From Amyelois transitella (Eukaryota > Arthropoda > Insecta > Lepidoptera > Pyralidae): a stretch of 64,000 nucleotides of DNA. The position numbers were made by a program, and so were the translations under genes. This document shows, piece after piece, positions 11,413 through 24,000 of this stretch; position 1 is the stretch's first letter, and each line of letters opens with the position of its first letter. Under the pieces are notes generated by a model. It had not been told where the DNA came from. It saw only the letters and a list, made by a program, of their open reading frames with translations, and made no database searches. The stretch spans positions 2,728,001-2,792,000 of the forward strand of contig NC_083531.1 of NCBI RefSeq assembly GCF_032362555.1, in the 5' to 3' direction.

Positions 11413-11418
11413 TTTATT
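11413..11418 (-). terminator. Polyadenylation signal of transporter gene 2
   Basis: TTTATT on the plus strand is AATAAA on the minus strand, about 190 bases past the stop of gene 2. The two convergent transcripts would end within some 30 bases of each other. Confidence 0.5.
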
Positions 11419-11607
11419 TATATAATAACGATAAAAAAATATTTGTCAATAAAATTTTAAAAATATAATTTTTTTAGCGTAATTAAACTACTAAATGTTA
11501 TATAGCCATATATTCTTACAGATAATGGAATGGGCTTGAAAACTAACCAAATTGGTTCTCCAATAAACTCCTGCTACCAAGAGAAAAATGATAATGAACA
11601 TACAACT

Positions 11608-14600
11608 TCAACTATCCGTTCTCTTATTCTGTAATTTTTCTTCTCCTTTAAAATACTGATCGATTTCAATCAACGTTTTATCTTTCGTTTCAGGCAAAAA
11701 CCAGAACACTAAAATAGTAAAAATGCTCATGCATATACCATAAAACAAGAAGGTGCCATGCATTCCAAAACTTTTGAATATAAACGGCGCAATATTTAAA
11801 GATGTTGCTAATAGTGACATAAAAATTATTGATACTAAAACAACACTTAAACTCTTATGTCTTAACGGTACTAATTCAGCGTACAATGACGTCGCCATAA
11901 TCGTGGGTCCACAGCCCACAGAGAATGAATAACAACCTAACAAAGCTATAGATAAGAACGCATTTTCAACTAATAAAGACAATTTGACTAAAAACAAATA
12001 CAACGATATAGTAAATAGAAATAAAATAGACACAGTAGCAGAACATAACAATAATGTTCTACGTTTAAGAAATCTACACAATAAGCAGCCCACGTACATG
12101 CTGAAAACTGTTGCACCATCTAAAATTAGCATGCCGGTGTACGCCGCAGAATCATTCTTAGTAATTCGCTTGAATATATCTATTGCATAGATGCTACAAA
12201 CGAGTTTCCCCGAAAATATATACAGACAAACACACAGAGTTATAACGAAGATAGGTTTGTAGAATTCTCTAGAAGATATAGTTCTGAAAAATCTAAAAAT
12301 ATTACCATTTCTGATCGTAAGATTCTCATAATTTTGGTAGTTTAGTAAATTATCAAGTTCCTTTTTAGAGAATTCTCCATTGCCTTTCAACCATCTATGG
12401 GATCGTTTACACTCGTTAAACCTACCCTTGTTGGCTAGCCAAAATGGAGATTCCGGCCAGAAAAATGCTGTTAAAGTGTACAGCGAACACAAGAACCCAA
12501 CCACAGCTATGTATCTCCAAGAGAAAAATGTCCCAATAACATTTGACACCCAAATACCCCAATGTATGGACGCTGATTTGGTCATCAAGAACATGCCACG
12601 ATACTTAGGTGACGTGTATTCGGCTAGTATTATGACGGCAACAGTGACAGTCCCGGAGTGAGGTAATCCAGTGATGATTTCAAAGATGAGGAGTTGGTTA
12701 GGACTGTCGCTAATGTAGAATATAACGCTGGTGATGATCAAGGCGCAGTTTACGAAGAGAAAGGTTCTCCTCCGGCCGAAGGTCGACAGTAAGACGGGCA
12801 AGATGAAGTTCCAAGGAATCGTGCCGTAGCTGCAGCCGGAAGCTGAAATCAATTGTTTGTTGAAATAAATTTGTTTTTAAATGATGCGTATAATACCTAA
12901 CCTAATTATTATATTTTTCGTTTTTCCTTTCGCTTGTTGGGAGTTAACATAAAAAGTAGTAACTAGTAAAGTAATAGCCACGTTTACAGTTTTCTTTACA
13001 AGATTGACTAGAAGCCGCCCGCGACTTCGTACGCGTGGAATCAATCCTGAGGGAACTCCGGGATAAAAAGTTAGCCTATATGTTATTAAGCCAAACAGTT
13101 GAACATGGCATAACATTATTTTCAAGATTGATGGCTCTGTGTACCTCGCAAGGGATATAGACGTGATTATATGTATGTGTGTATCCCTTACATAGGTATA
13201 ATGTGAATGTATAGCAGTATCTATGTATATTTGTGTATAAAATAAGTAACTTACAAATCAAAGAAGCCATAGCATCGCTGACGGCGTCTGAGTCGTTTCT
13301 CCTCAGCGCGGGAATGATGACTGTTGGAGCGCCGAGGTACATGCCCACCGTGAAGAAGAGAGTCCATACCGCGGACGACAGGAATAGCTAATCCAAAACA
13401 GTAATAATAAGCTTAAAACGGCCTCTGTGGCGCAGCGGTAATACGCTTGTCTGTGACACCGGAGGTCTCGGGTTCGAATCCCGGTCAGGGCATGATGAGA
13501 AACGAACTTTCTCCGATTGGTCTGGGTCTTGGATGTTTATCTATCTGAGTATTTATTACAAAATATAGTATCGTTGAGTTAGTATCTCGTGACACAAGTC
13601 TCGAACTTACTTCTAGGCTAACTCAATCTGTGTAATTTGTCCCGTATAAAATAAAATAAAATAAAGCTTAAAATATTCTTTACTGTATATAACATGGCAC
13701 AATAAGGAATCATGAGATTTGGCGTGTAGGAGAGCCGAGTTCACACCGCGGACGACACGAAAAGCTGGAGCAAACGAGGAATACTCATCTTGAAAACATT
13801 GTTCATTTGTGCAAAATATGGGTAGGTCACTTGTAATTCTTCAAAAGCAACCTTTCACTATTTGAATCTCGAATTGAAAACCGTAGAGATGAATAACTGG
13901 ATGAAACGCGGAATAGCGCAGAGGGATTATTAATTACAAGCCCAACCCGAAATCCTAACCCGGTCATAGTAAAGTTAGGAATGAGAAAATAAAATCATTT
14001 TTGTTCCTTAGCTAACCCTATCTTTAAAGCAAAATCAAAGACTATTTTCTAAATTTTCTACAGTAGTTTGAGAGTCGATTTCTTTACGGTGAAACATCGT
14101 GAGGAAACCCGCATATTTGGGCAATGTACACCATACCAACATCTATACAGGCGAGATTCTCCTGCCAAGGTAGCGGTCACACCAGTCTATTCGTGCAAAA
14201 ACCTGAATCGTCCAATACAATCATGGTCAAAAATGCGCCTCAGGCTCTTTTCCAGAGAGTTAAAGACTAAGGCTAAGGCCAGGAGGAAGAAGCCCCTTAG
14301 GTATAGTGGGCTTTATAGGGAGTGCCAGTCTTATACAAACAATATCAAGAAGTACATACTGACTGCCCCTCAAGACATATGGCGACAGTATAGGTTTTTG
14401 AATCTCAATTCTATCATTAAGCCAAACAGCTGAACGTGGCCTATCAGTCTTTTCAACACTGTTGGCTCTGTCTACCCCGTAAGGGATAAAGACGTGATCA
14501 TATGTATGTATTTATAGGTATTGTGATTTTTTAAGTCCCGGCTGCATCATCATCTACGATTAACCAAGAGTGGAGAGCTCGATCTCTATCTGTTTTGTGC

Positions 14601-14941
14601 TGTTTTGTATGTTTTACTCTTATGGTGCTTGTATGTTTTACTCGTATAGTGCAATAAAGAGTTTTATATATCTATCTATCTATGTCAAGTTTATATAATG
14701 AGCGAAGTATCTTTTGTCCTTCATGACTTTTTAATAGCAAACTGAGATTGGATAATGAATTAGTCGCTAAATCTTTGCAATTTTCAACTAATATAGCCAT
14801 GCAAAGAAATAACCATATACTTATAGCCATGCAAAGAAATAAATTTATTCCACAACTAACCTGTCTTAAAAATATTTTCCATGAAAAGTGTTCTTCACAG
14901 GTTTCTTGTGTAAACACTTCTTTATACTTGCAGGTTTCCAT
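11608..14941 (-). CDS. Sugar-transporter-like MFS protein 2 (Tret1/SLC2-like)
   Basis: Minus-strand exons 14941-14861, 13387-13255 and 12842-11608 join in phase 0 then phase 1, the same intron positions as gene 1, to give 482 residues. Exon 1 encodes METCKYKEVFTQ..KIFLRQ. A longer in-frame start at 15019 exists but is less like gene 1. Family marks are FGRRR, EYTSPKYRG, PESPFWLANKGR and PETKDKTL. TM7 reads LYIFSGK instead of QQxSG. It is highly similar to gene 1 throughout (NAVGTFFHWR against NVIGTFFSWR; SAAYTGMLI in both), so the pair is an inverted duplication. A 3.3-kb locus and conserved frame argue that it is functional. Confidence 0.88.
13076..13182 (+). mobile_element. SINE-A 3' fragment
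   Basis: TTAAGCCAAACAGTTGAAC through GGGATATAGACGTGATTATA. It lies in intron 2 of transporter gene 2. Confidence 0.7.
13422..13660 (+). mobile_element. SINE-B (tRNA-derived SINE)
   Basis: The best-preserved forward copy. It has CTGTGGCGCAGCGG (A box), GGGTTCGAATCCCGG (B box), ATTTGTCCCGTATAAA and an (AAATA)n tail. It lies in intron 1 of transporter gene 2. Confidence 0.88.
13710..13775 (-). pseudogene. Decayed copy of transporter exon 2
   Basis: On the minus strand, an AG acceptor is followed by CTTTTCGTGTCGTCCGCGG, closely matching the start of exon 2 at 13387. The frame reads LFVSSAV then TGA where the live genes have TGG, and similarity fades after ~40 bases. It is a relic of a third gene copy or an internal exon duplication. 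Confidence 0.7.
14068..14510 (+). mobile_element. SINE-C fragments followed by SINE-A 3' end
   Basis: CATCGTGAGGAAACCCGCAT and CTTTTCCAGAGAGTTAAAG..CCAGGAGGAAGAAG are SINE-C pieces. 14395-14510 is SINE-A 3' sequence ending ATATGTATGTATT. The 121-codon frame across them is not a gene. Confidence 0.6.
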
Positions 14942-15136
14942 GTTAAACACAAAATTATGAGATGCGTGTGTCCCAGGCTCCTCGCCAGTACAAACTTCAA
15001 AAGCGTATAATATTTTCAACCGATTTTAATAAGACGGAGGTTGAATATTTTTAAATTATTCTTCTTGTAGCATGCGCCCAGTGCCCACACATTTAAGCAC
15101 TGCGAATTACCTATATTGTGTCGTAAGCAAACTATA

Positions 15137-15424
15137 TCTATACAAATATTACAAAGCTGAAGAGTTTGTTTGTTTGTTTGAAGGCGCTAATCTCAGGAAC
15201 TACTGGTTCGAATAGAATACTGGATACTACTGGTTAAATTCGTATTGTTTTGATTACGCCATTTATCGAGGAAGGCTTAAGGCTATACAACATCACGCTG
15301 CAACTTTTAGGAGCGAAGAAATAATGGAAAATGTTAAAAAAACGGGGAAAATTATTCATCAATGAGGGCTTCAATTATGCCCAAAATAACTATTCCATGC
15401 GGACGAAGTCGCGAGCACAGCTAG
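15137..15424 (+). mobile_element. Helitron-like non-autonomous element (H1)
   Basis: TCTATACAAATATTACAAAG at the start and GCGAGCACAGCTAG|T at the end. It lies upstream of transporter gene 2. Confidence 0.72.
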
Positions 15425-15956
15425 TAATTAATAATAAGCTGTTTCTTAGGAATCTAGATAGATTTTTAAATCAAAAATGGAAAAAAGGACCTTTGCTAGT
15501 GAGGTTGCGTCTTTTGAAAGTCTGCAAAATATCTGTGGTAAAAACAGGTAAGTAGATGTTAATTTAGTCTTTGCTGGGCTTGAATAAAAGGGCCGGGTTG
15601 AGAAGAGCCTTACTTGATGCCGCCTTGGATCATACTATGCGAACCAGTCAAAGTAGGAAGGTGGGTCTCGTACAACGAAACGAAATGATTTTTCGAATAG
15701 GAATACACAAAGTTGACACTACTAAATTAAACTGTCTTATGTGAAGACTGACATCGTGACACTAAACCACGACTGTATTGTCGTATACAATTAATTTCAC
15801 TTGTACAAATAAAACTTGACAATAAAATAAAAATAGAAGTCATAAAAATACATTTACTATATGTACCTACAATCTACATACATATAAATAGTCTGTTATA
15901 AAAATGACTCATTTTTCCAATATTTTTATCTCATTTAAATAAATTTTAAATATATA

Positions 15957-16188
15957 TACGGGACAAATTATACAGATTGAGTTAGCGTCGAAGTAAGTTT
16001 GAAACTTGGGTAACGAGATACTAACTCAACGATACTACTTATTATATAAGTATTTATAAATAATTTAAGTAGGTAATAAAAACATCCAAGACCCAGGCCA
16101 ATCAGAGAAAGTTCGTTACCCTGGCCGGGATTCGAACCTGGGACCTCCAGTCACAGACACGCGCATTACCGCTGCGCCACAAAGGCAG
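15957..16188 (-). mobile_element. SINE-B (tRNA-derived SINE)
   Basis: Antisense B box GGGATTCGAACCTGGGACC, and ACGGGACAAATTATACAG at the 3' end. Confidence 0.8.
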
Positions 16189-16599
16189 TCTCTCTGTAAT
16201 GTAGAGCATGCACAGGTACTTTTACATTACATAATAATGGACAAAACCTGATTACCCTGGATTGGTAGGTTCCCATTAAAAAGTAAATAATAAAAAATAA
16301 AACTCAATCTTATGGTACCAAGTAGGTATGTATTAAGTTATATTTTTTAAGAAATACGTCGCGTAGGTTTACCGCTCCATACCTACAAATTTACAAATAT
16401 TAACTCTAAACTAAGCAATTTACTTTAACACACATTAATAATAAATTAACTTACACTTTATTACACGTGTATTGCACAAAGATTTTTACTTTTTGAAGAA
16501 AATAAACCATAATGGGAGAGCCCAGACCTATGACTACGATCCAGGATTGATTATGGTCAAGTCTTTAAAAGTTACTACATTTATAACGTCTGACCACTT

Positions 16600-16910
16600 A
16601 AGATTAAAATTATCCGGCGACTCCATGATCCAATCCGTGAAACTTTGCTTGCGCGATTTAGACTTTTAACTGATAGCGTCGCGTGGTTGCTCGTTGTGAC
16701 TTGTGGCGTAGATATGGCGCCACATTTTTCCTTCCAAGCCCGGAGGTCTATCCTATTCTCAAGAACCACACGGCAAAACTGCTTAATATTGTTTACATAC
16801 ATACATACATAAAATCACGCCTCTTTCCCAAAGGGGTAGGTAGAGACTACATCTGTCCACTTGCCACGATCTCTGCATACTTCCTTCGCTTCATCCACAT
16901 AATATTGTTT
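16600..16910 (-). repeat. Repeat family R fragment followed by LINE 3' tail
   Basis: 16600-16735 is family R in antisense. 16795-16910 is the antisense 3' tail of the RT LINE (AAAATCACGCCTCTTTCCC..). No gene is seen between 14942 and the 63-bp array. The rest is unremarkable AT-rich sequence. Confidence 0.6.
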
Positions 16911-16912
16911 AT

Positions 16913-18085
16913 TTGACATCAATTTCTAACAATTCAACATTCTTCTTCCGCGGATATCTGCATAATACTGTTTATATGACATCAATATCTAACAATTCCA
17001 CATTCTTCTTCCGCGGATATCTGCATAATACTGTTTATTTGACATCAATGTCTAACAATTCAACATTCTTCTTCCGCGGATATCTGCATAATATTGTTTA
17101 TTTGACATCAATGTCTAACAATTCAACATTCTTCTTCCGCGGATATCTACATAATATTGTTTATTTGACATCAATATCTAACAATTCAGCATTCTTCTTC
17201 CGCGGATATCTGCATGATATTGTTTATTTGACATCAATATCTAACAATTCCACATTCTTCTTCTGCGGATATCTGCATAATACTGTTTATTTGACATCAA
17301 TGTCTAACAATTCCACATTCTTCTTCCGCGGATATCTGCATAATATCGTTTATTTGAAATCAATATCTAACAATTCCACATTCTTCTTCCGCGGGTATCT
17401 GCATAATATTGTTTATTTGACATCAATATCTAATAATTCAACATTCTTCTTCCGCGGATATCTGCATAATATTGTTTATTTGACATCAATGTCTAACAAT
17501 TCCACATTCTTCTTCCGCGGATATCTGCATAATACTGTTTATTTGACATCAATATCTAACAATTACACATTCTTCTTCTGCGGATATCTGCATAATACTG
17601 TTTATTTGACAACAATATCTAACAATTCAACATTCTTCTTCCGCGGATATCTGCATAATACTGTTTATTTGACATCAATATCTAACAATTCAACATTCTT
17701 CTTCCGCGGATATCTGCATAATACTGTTTATTTGACATCAATATCTAACAATTCAACATTCTTCTTCCGCGGATATCTGCATAATATTGTTTATTTGACA
17801 TCAATATCCAACAATTCCACATTCTTCTTCCGCGGATATCCGCATAATACTGTTTATGTGACATCAATATCTAACAATTCAACATTCTTCTTCCGCGGAT
17901 ATCTGCATAATATTGTTTATTTGACATCAATGTCTAACAATTCAGCATTCTTCTTCCGCGGATATCTGCATAATACTGTTTATATGACATCAATGTCTAA
18001 CAATTCCACATTCTTCCGCGGATATCTGCATAATATTGTTTATTTGACATCAATATCTAACAATTCCACATTCTTCTTCCGCGGA
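16913..18085 (-). repeat. 63-bp minisatellite made from the gene B 3' end
   Basis: About 18-19 head-to-tail copies of a 63-bp unit. On the minus strand each reads CCGCGGAAGAAGAATGT..GATGTCAAATAA plus an ~18-base spacer. The unit nearest gene B is its own last 14 codons with stop, so the array is an expansion of the coding end and 3' flank. One unit has lost three bases (around 18011). Because 63 is 3 x 21, the opposite strand stays open for 401 codons. That frame is judged an artefact. Confidence 0.95.
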
Positions 18086-21000
18086 CAAATCTTATGCACT
18101 CGCTTCCTATGCGTGTAAAGTGACGCGCTCTGCCGGAACGTGCGGCCGCAAATTTCACACGACAGCGGCCGCTCACCGCTGTGTATAAACTGGTGTTCAC
18201 GAAGACCTTTTTTGTCCTGTAAATAACAGGCACGATGACTATTTAATGTTTTCGTGCTTTTATTTACATAGGTACATACAAAAACTATAAAGATAAATTA
18301 AATGTAGTAAACCACTGTTTGTATAGGGTATTATTAAACTTATAAACATAGGTACATACATACATAAAATCACGCCTCTATCCCGGAGGGGTAGGCAGAG
18401 ACTACATCTTTCCACTTGCCACGATCTCTGCACACTTCCTTCGCTTCATCCACATTCATAACTGTCTTCATGCAAGCTCGGCGGTTTCGGGTACTCTTGA
18501 CCTGACTCTTTACCAGGACATCCTTAATTTGATCAAGATACGTTCGTCTAGGTCTATAACAGGTACGATGACTTTGTGTTTTTGTGCTTTAATTTACATA
18601 GGTACATACATATCATCACGTCTATATCCCATGCGGGGTAGACAGCACCAACAGTCTTTAAAAGAGTTATAGGCCGCGTTCAGCTGTTTGGCTTAATGAT
18701 AGAATTGAGATTCAAATAGTGACAGGTTATTTATTTATTTATTATTATTTATTTATTTTAATCATTCAAAATTATTTAAAAATAACTATACCTACCATCA
18801 GTGAATAAAAATACAATTATTGAGTGATAAGAAGTGTAAAATAATAAAGAATAACATTTTTGAAATTGAATATATCTAAAATATTTAATTGTCCCAACTC
18901 ACCCTGAACGCTTTGCCGCAAAGCTGGCATATTTTGTCTCTGGCGTTCTCTTTAACGCCGCGGTGGGCGCGCCGCACGTGACGCGCTATACATCGCCGCG
19001 TTGCGAGTGCCTGAACAAAATATATCCTACTAATATTATAAATGCGATAGTTTGTATGTCAGGATGTCAGTATGGATGTTTGTTACTCGTTCACGCAAAA
19101 ACCACTGAAGCGATTACAATGAAATTTTGTATGTGGGTAGCTGAAGACCCAGAATAACATACATATAGCTATTTAACTCCGGGAACGGGAAATTAAGCTA
19201 ATATAATTACCATTACTACGCTAATATACTACTTACTAAGCTAATATAAAATAAATACTATTATTTTATCCCGGAGTTCCCGCGGGATTGATACGGTTTC
19301 CATGCGGACGAAGTCGCGGGCGGCCTCTAGTGTATATATATATATACAACTAACTTTTAAGAATTTTTCTACACTTATGTGAAAACATGTAATTGGTCAA
19401 AAGTAACTAAATGAGATTTTGTACAAGATAGATGACTACCTATATGTTTTCCAAATAAAAATAAATGAAAATTGTCTGTGGCGCAGTAGGTCCCGGGTAC
19501 TATTAGATAACTATAAAGATAAATTTAGTAAAACAAATCAACAGTCTTAAGGACTATTGTCAAATCACTGATTCTATAGGGTATTATTAAACTTATAAAC
19601 ATACATACATACATAAAATCACGCCTCTTTCCCGGAGAGGTAGGCAGAGACTACATCTTTCAACTAGCCACGACCTCTGCACACTTCCTTCGCTTCATCC
19701 ACATTCATAACTCTCTTCATGCAAGCTCGGCGGTTTCGGGTACTTTTGACCTGACCCTTTACCAGGACGTCTTTAATTTGATCAAGATACAATTATATAT
19801 ATATATATATATTCCGTTACCTACCTTCCCGCACTCGGGACATTTATGCCGAGTCCTGTTCTCGTGCTGATAGCTGACGTGGTCCCGGAGTTCCGCCCGG
19901 GAGCGGTATCCTTTGTCGCATGTCTCGCATTTGTATCTATTGTGAAGAGGATTTAGAATCATTCAATCGTTTGCTTGTAATGGGTCGTGTATTAGATGCT
20001 TTAAGAAACAATAATATAAGTTAAAAACATATATATGTAAATAGGTACTTTTATCATATCTTTATTTCTTACTGTGTAGACAAAACAAACTCTCAAGAAA
20101 TGGAGATTTAGATAGTGACAGGTTGCTGGTTCGACTTCGAAAATAATAATCCAAAATCTTGATAAATAGGTAAAAAATACTACAATAAAAATACTAAATT
20201 AATCACTACATATTAGCAAAGTAACTTCCAGCGTTTGTCCCTAATATGTCTGTATTTATGCTTAGATCTTTAGAACTATTTACCAAACGAATTTTGATGC
20301 ATTATAATTAAAACTACCTTTGCCCGCGATTTCGTCTGCGTGGAATAGTTATTTTGGGCATCATTGAAGCCCTCAAGGATAAATAATTTTCCCCGTTTCT
20401 TTTTCACATTTTCCATTATTTCTCCGCTCCTAATAGTTGCAGCGTGATGTTATATAGCCTAAAACCTTCCTCGATAAATGGTCTATTCAACACAAAAAGA
20501 TTTTTTCAATTCGAACCAGAAGTTCCTGAGATTAACGCGTTCAAACAAACAAACAAACTCTGCAGCTTTATAATATTATTATAGATAGTTCTAGTGATTC
20601 CACATGAAGGTTTATGTATATTGTATAAATGCTACACGTGATAAATATAAATAAATAAATAAGTAAATATATACGGGACAAATTATACAGATTGAGTTAG
20701 CCTCGAAGTAAGTTCGAAACTTGTGTTACGAGATACTAACTCAACGATACTATATTTTTTATAATAAATACTTATATAGATAAACATCCAAGACACAGGC
20801 CAATCAGAGAAAGTTCATTTCTCATCATGCCCTGGCCGGGATTCGAACCCGGGACCTCCGGTGACACAGACAAGCGCACTACCGCTGCGCCACAGAGGCC
20901 GTCATATAAGTATAGCCGCAAAACAAATAAATAAAACTCACTTTAAGAACATCAAAATGCGCGTGCGCGACAAGACTATTTAGATAATAAGGTTTATTAC

Positions 21001-24000
21001 ATTACATTATTAATTATGTTGTTTTAAGACCTGGTCATGATCCCTTATAATGAAATATATATTTTATTCTGTCTCTTTCACACACTACCCTGACGGGCTA
21101 GCAGCCTGTCACTATTTGAATCTCTCTCAATTCCATCATAAATAAAATGCATCAAAATTCGTTGTGTAAATAGTTCTAAAGATCTGAGCATACATACATA
21201 CAGACATATTAGGGACAGACGCCGGAAGCCACTTTGCTAATATGTAGTAATTAATTTAGTATCTAGTTTTATTGTAGTATTTTTTTACTTATTTATCAAG
21301 GCACACATGTAGTTATTAATTTAGTATCTAGTTTTATTGTAGTATTTTTTTACTTATTTATCAAGGCACACGGCACTAAACTTAAAAAACTCACTTGAGA
21401 ATATCGCCATGCGCGTGCGCCCTCGTATACTTCAAATGGTGTTGGTACGACGCGCGACTCACGAACGACTTGTCGCACGCTCGGCACGAGTGACGCTCGC
21501 GAGCTGCGTGCGTCAGCGCGTGCGATTTCATCAGATCGCATCGGACCGACTTGCGACATATTGGGCATTGTTCCCGAGGTGGTGGGGATAGGTGGAGACT
21601 GCGAACAATTAATTTATTTTGTACATACATACATTAATATAGTCACGTCTGTATCCCTCGCGGGGCAGATAGAGCCAATAATCTTGAAAAGGCCACGTTC
21701 TGCTTTTTGTTCATAATATAACATAACACAGTTCATAATATAACACGATCCACCGTCTACATGTCTATACAAGTTGTTTGCGAACTAAAACCACTTGCCG
21801 TAACCGTTACTGGCTGTGTTAATAGCTAGAATCATTGAATTATAATGTAGCGAAAGCGATGATTCGGTTCGACCGCCACCAAAGGGAAGATCTTCCGCCG
21901 GGCTAGGTGTGATGCCTGGGGAACCGCGCGACAGACGTTGTTGTGTCGGAGATTGTATATCAGTTCCAATCCGTGAAATCTTTGCTTGCGCGATTTAGAC
22001 TTTCCGTTGTTTTTGACTGATAGAGTACTCCCCCGCCAATACCGGAGCTCTGAACTCTTGGTCTTGCTGTGGAATCTGTGCGTGTTGAACTCAAGAGTGC
22101 CAGATTGACTTCCAGTGAGTCGGAAGTGGAGATTGCTCGTAATATATACACGCGGACGAAGTCGCGGGCACAGCTAGTATTATAATACTAGCTGTGCCCG
22201 CGACTTCGTCCGCGTGGAATAGTTATTTTGGGCATCATTGAAGTCCTCATGGATGAATAATTTTCACCGTTTTTTTTTTCACATTTTCCATTATTTCTTC
22301 GCTCCTAAAAGTTGCAGCGTGATATTATATAGCCTAAAGCTTTTCCCGATAAATGGTTTATTCAACACAAAAAGAATTTTTCAATTCGAACCACTAGTTC
22401 CTGAGATTAGCGCGTTCAAACAAACAAACAAACAAACTCTTCAGCTTTACAATATTAGTACATATCTATTCAACACAAAAAGAATTTTTCAATTCGAACC
22501 ATTAGTTCCTGAGATTAGCGCGTTCAAACAAACAAACAAACAAACAAACTCTTCAGCTTTACAATATTAGTATAGATAGATAACACAACTCACCGCACAT
22601 GCCTATTCAAGTTGTTAGCGAACGGAAACCGCTTTCCGCATTTGTCGCAAGCGTAGCCCTCGCGGTGGCAACGCTGAATGTGTTTCCAACGCTTGTTTTT
22701 TGTGCTGGAAAAACATCACTACATAGTATAAAATACACATGGTCACGTCTATATCCCTTGCGGGGTAGACAGAGCCAACAGTCTTGAAAAGACTGAATGG
22801 CCACGTTCAGCTATTTGGCTTAATGATAGAATTGAGATTCAACTAGTGACAGGTTGCTAGCCCATCGCCTAAAAGAAGAATCCCAACTTTGGCAGCCTAT
22901 CCCTTAGTCGCCTTTTACGACATCCATGGGAAAGAGATGGAGTGGTCCTATTCTTTTTTGTATTGGTGCCGGGAACCACACGGCACCATAGTATAAAACA
23001 AAGTCGCTATTTTAGTCTGTTTGTCTGTATGCTTAAATCTTTAAAATTACGCAACGGATTTTGATGCGGTCTTTTGTAACAGGTACAGTGATTTAAGAGG
23101 AAGGTTTTTATGTATAATTTTTTCCGAATTTTGCACCCGTTCGAAGCCGGGGCGGGTCGCTAGTACGAATAATATAAGACCCGGGCTCCTCTCCAGAGAG
23201 GTGAGGATGCAACCGGGACTAAAGTCAGGGGGAAGTATTAGTATTGCAGTTTGTTACCGCTTCTTCTGCACTGACGCCTTGGTAGCGGCAGTGAACTTAG
23301 TTTTAAGTATAATTAATTTGACGTCAACCAATGTTGTGAAACTAAGAGATATGACAATTATTAAACGATATGAATACGATAACGATATATATATAGATAA
23401 ATCTAATCTTCTATATGACATGTGTGCCGTGTGGTTCCCGGCACCAATACAAAAAAGAATGTCCATCCAACTCCATCTCTTTCCCATGGATGTCGTAAAA
23501 GGCGACTAAGGGGTAGGCTTATAAACTTGGGATTCTTCTTTTAGGCGATGGGCTAGCAACCTGTCACTATTTGAATCTCAATCCTATCTTAAAGACAAAC
23601 AGCTGAACGTGGCCTATAAATCTTTACATGACTGTAGGCTCTGTCTACCCCGCAAGGGATATAGACGTGATTATATGTATGTATGTATGTCTTATCTTCT
23701 ATAATAATGAATGAAAAAAAAAATTAATTTAAATTTTAGAATTTGAATTATCGTAACGTGTTATTAGCTTTTTATAATATCACACATGATTTCAAAATCA
23801 TTGTTGAAAAAGTTAAATCTTGATAGTCTTCTTTGCAGGCAATGGGTCAGCGGCCTGTAACTATTTGACCTCCACTCTAATGTTAAGCCATCCAGCTGAG
23901 CGTACTCTTTTTTTAGGAGGTAACCAAATAATTTTCCGACAATGTTGGCGGTCTACCGCGTCAACAATATTGATGTCATATATCTACATATGTATGTAAA

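Noticed and set aside
10801-12661. Antisense frames over the transporter genes
   Set aside because: They lie opposite strongly conserved MFS coding sequence and have no domain of their own.
13422-13500. tRNA gene
   Set aside because: A and B boxes are present but embedded in the SINE-B body with a shared non-tRNA tail. The same sequence recurs many times.
14672-15019. Start of transporter gene 2 at 15019
   Set aside because: It would add 26 residues not seen in gene 1. The ATG at 14941 gives an N-terminus comparable in length to gene 1. The extension cannot be fully excluded.
16913-18085. Regular repeat array as a possible CRISPR
   Set aside because: Units are contiguous and near-identical with no unique spacers, in a eukaryotic genome, and match a neighbouring exon.
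16913-18118. 401-codon plus-strand frame of 21-residue repeats ([20 protein letters not shown])
   Set aside because: It is the antisense of the 63-bp array derived from gene B. Openness follows from the period being a multiple of three, and one unit shortened by three bases keeps the frame by chance. No splice or promoter support.
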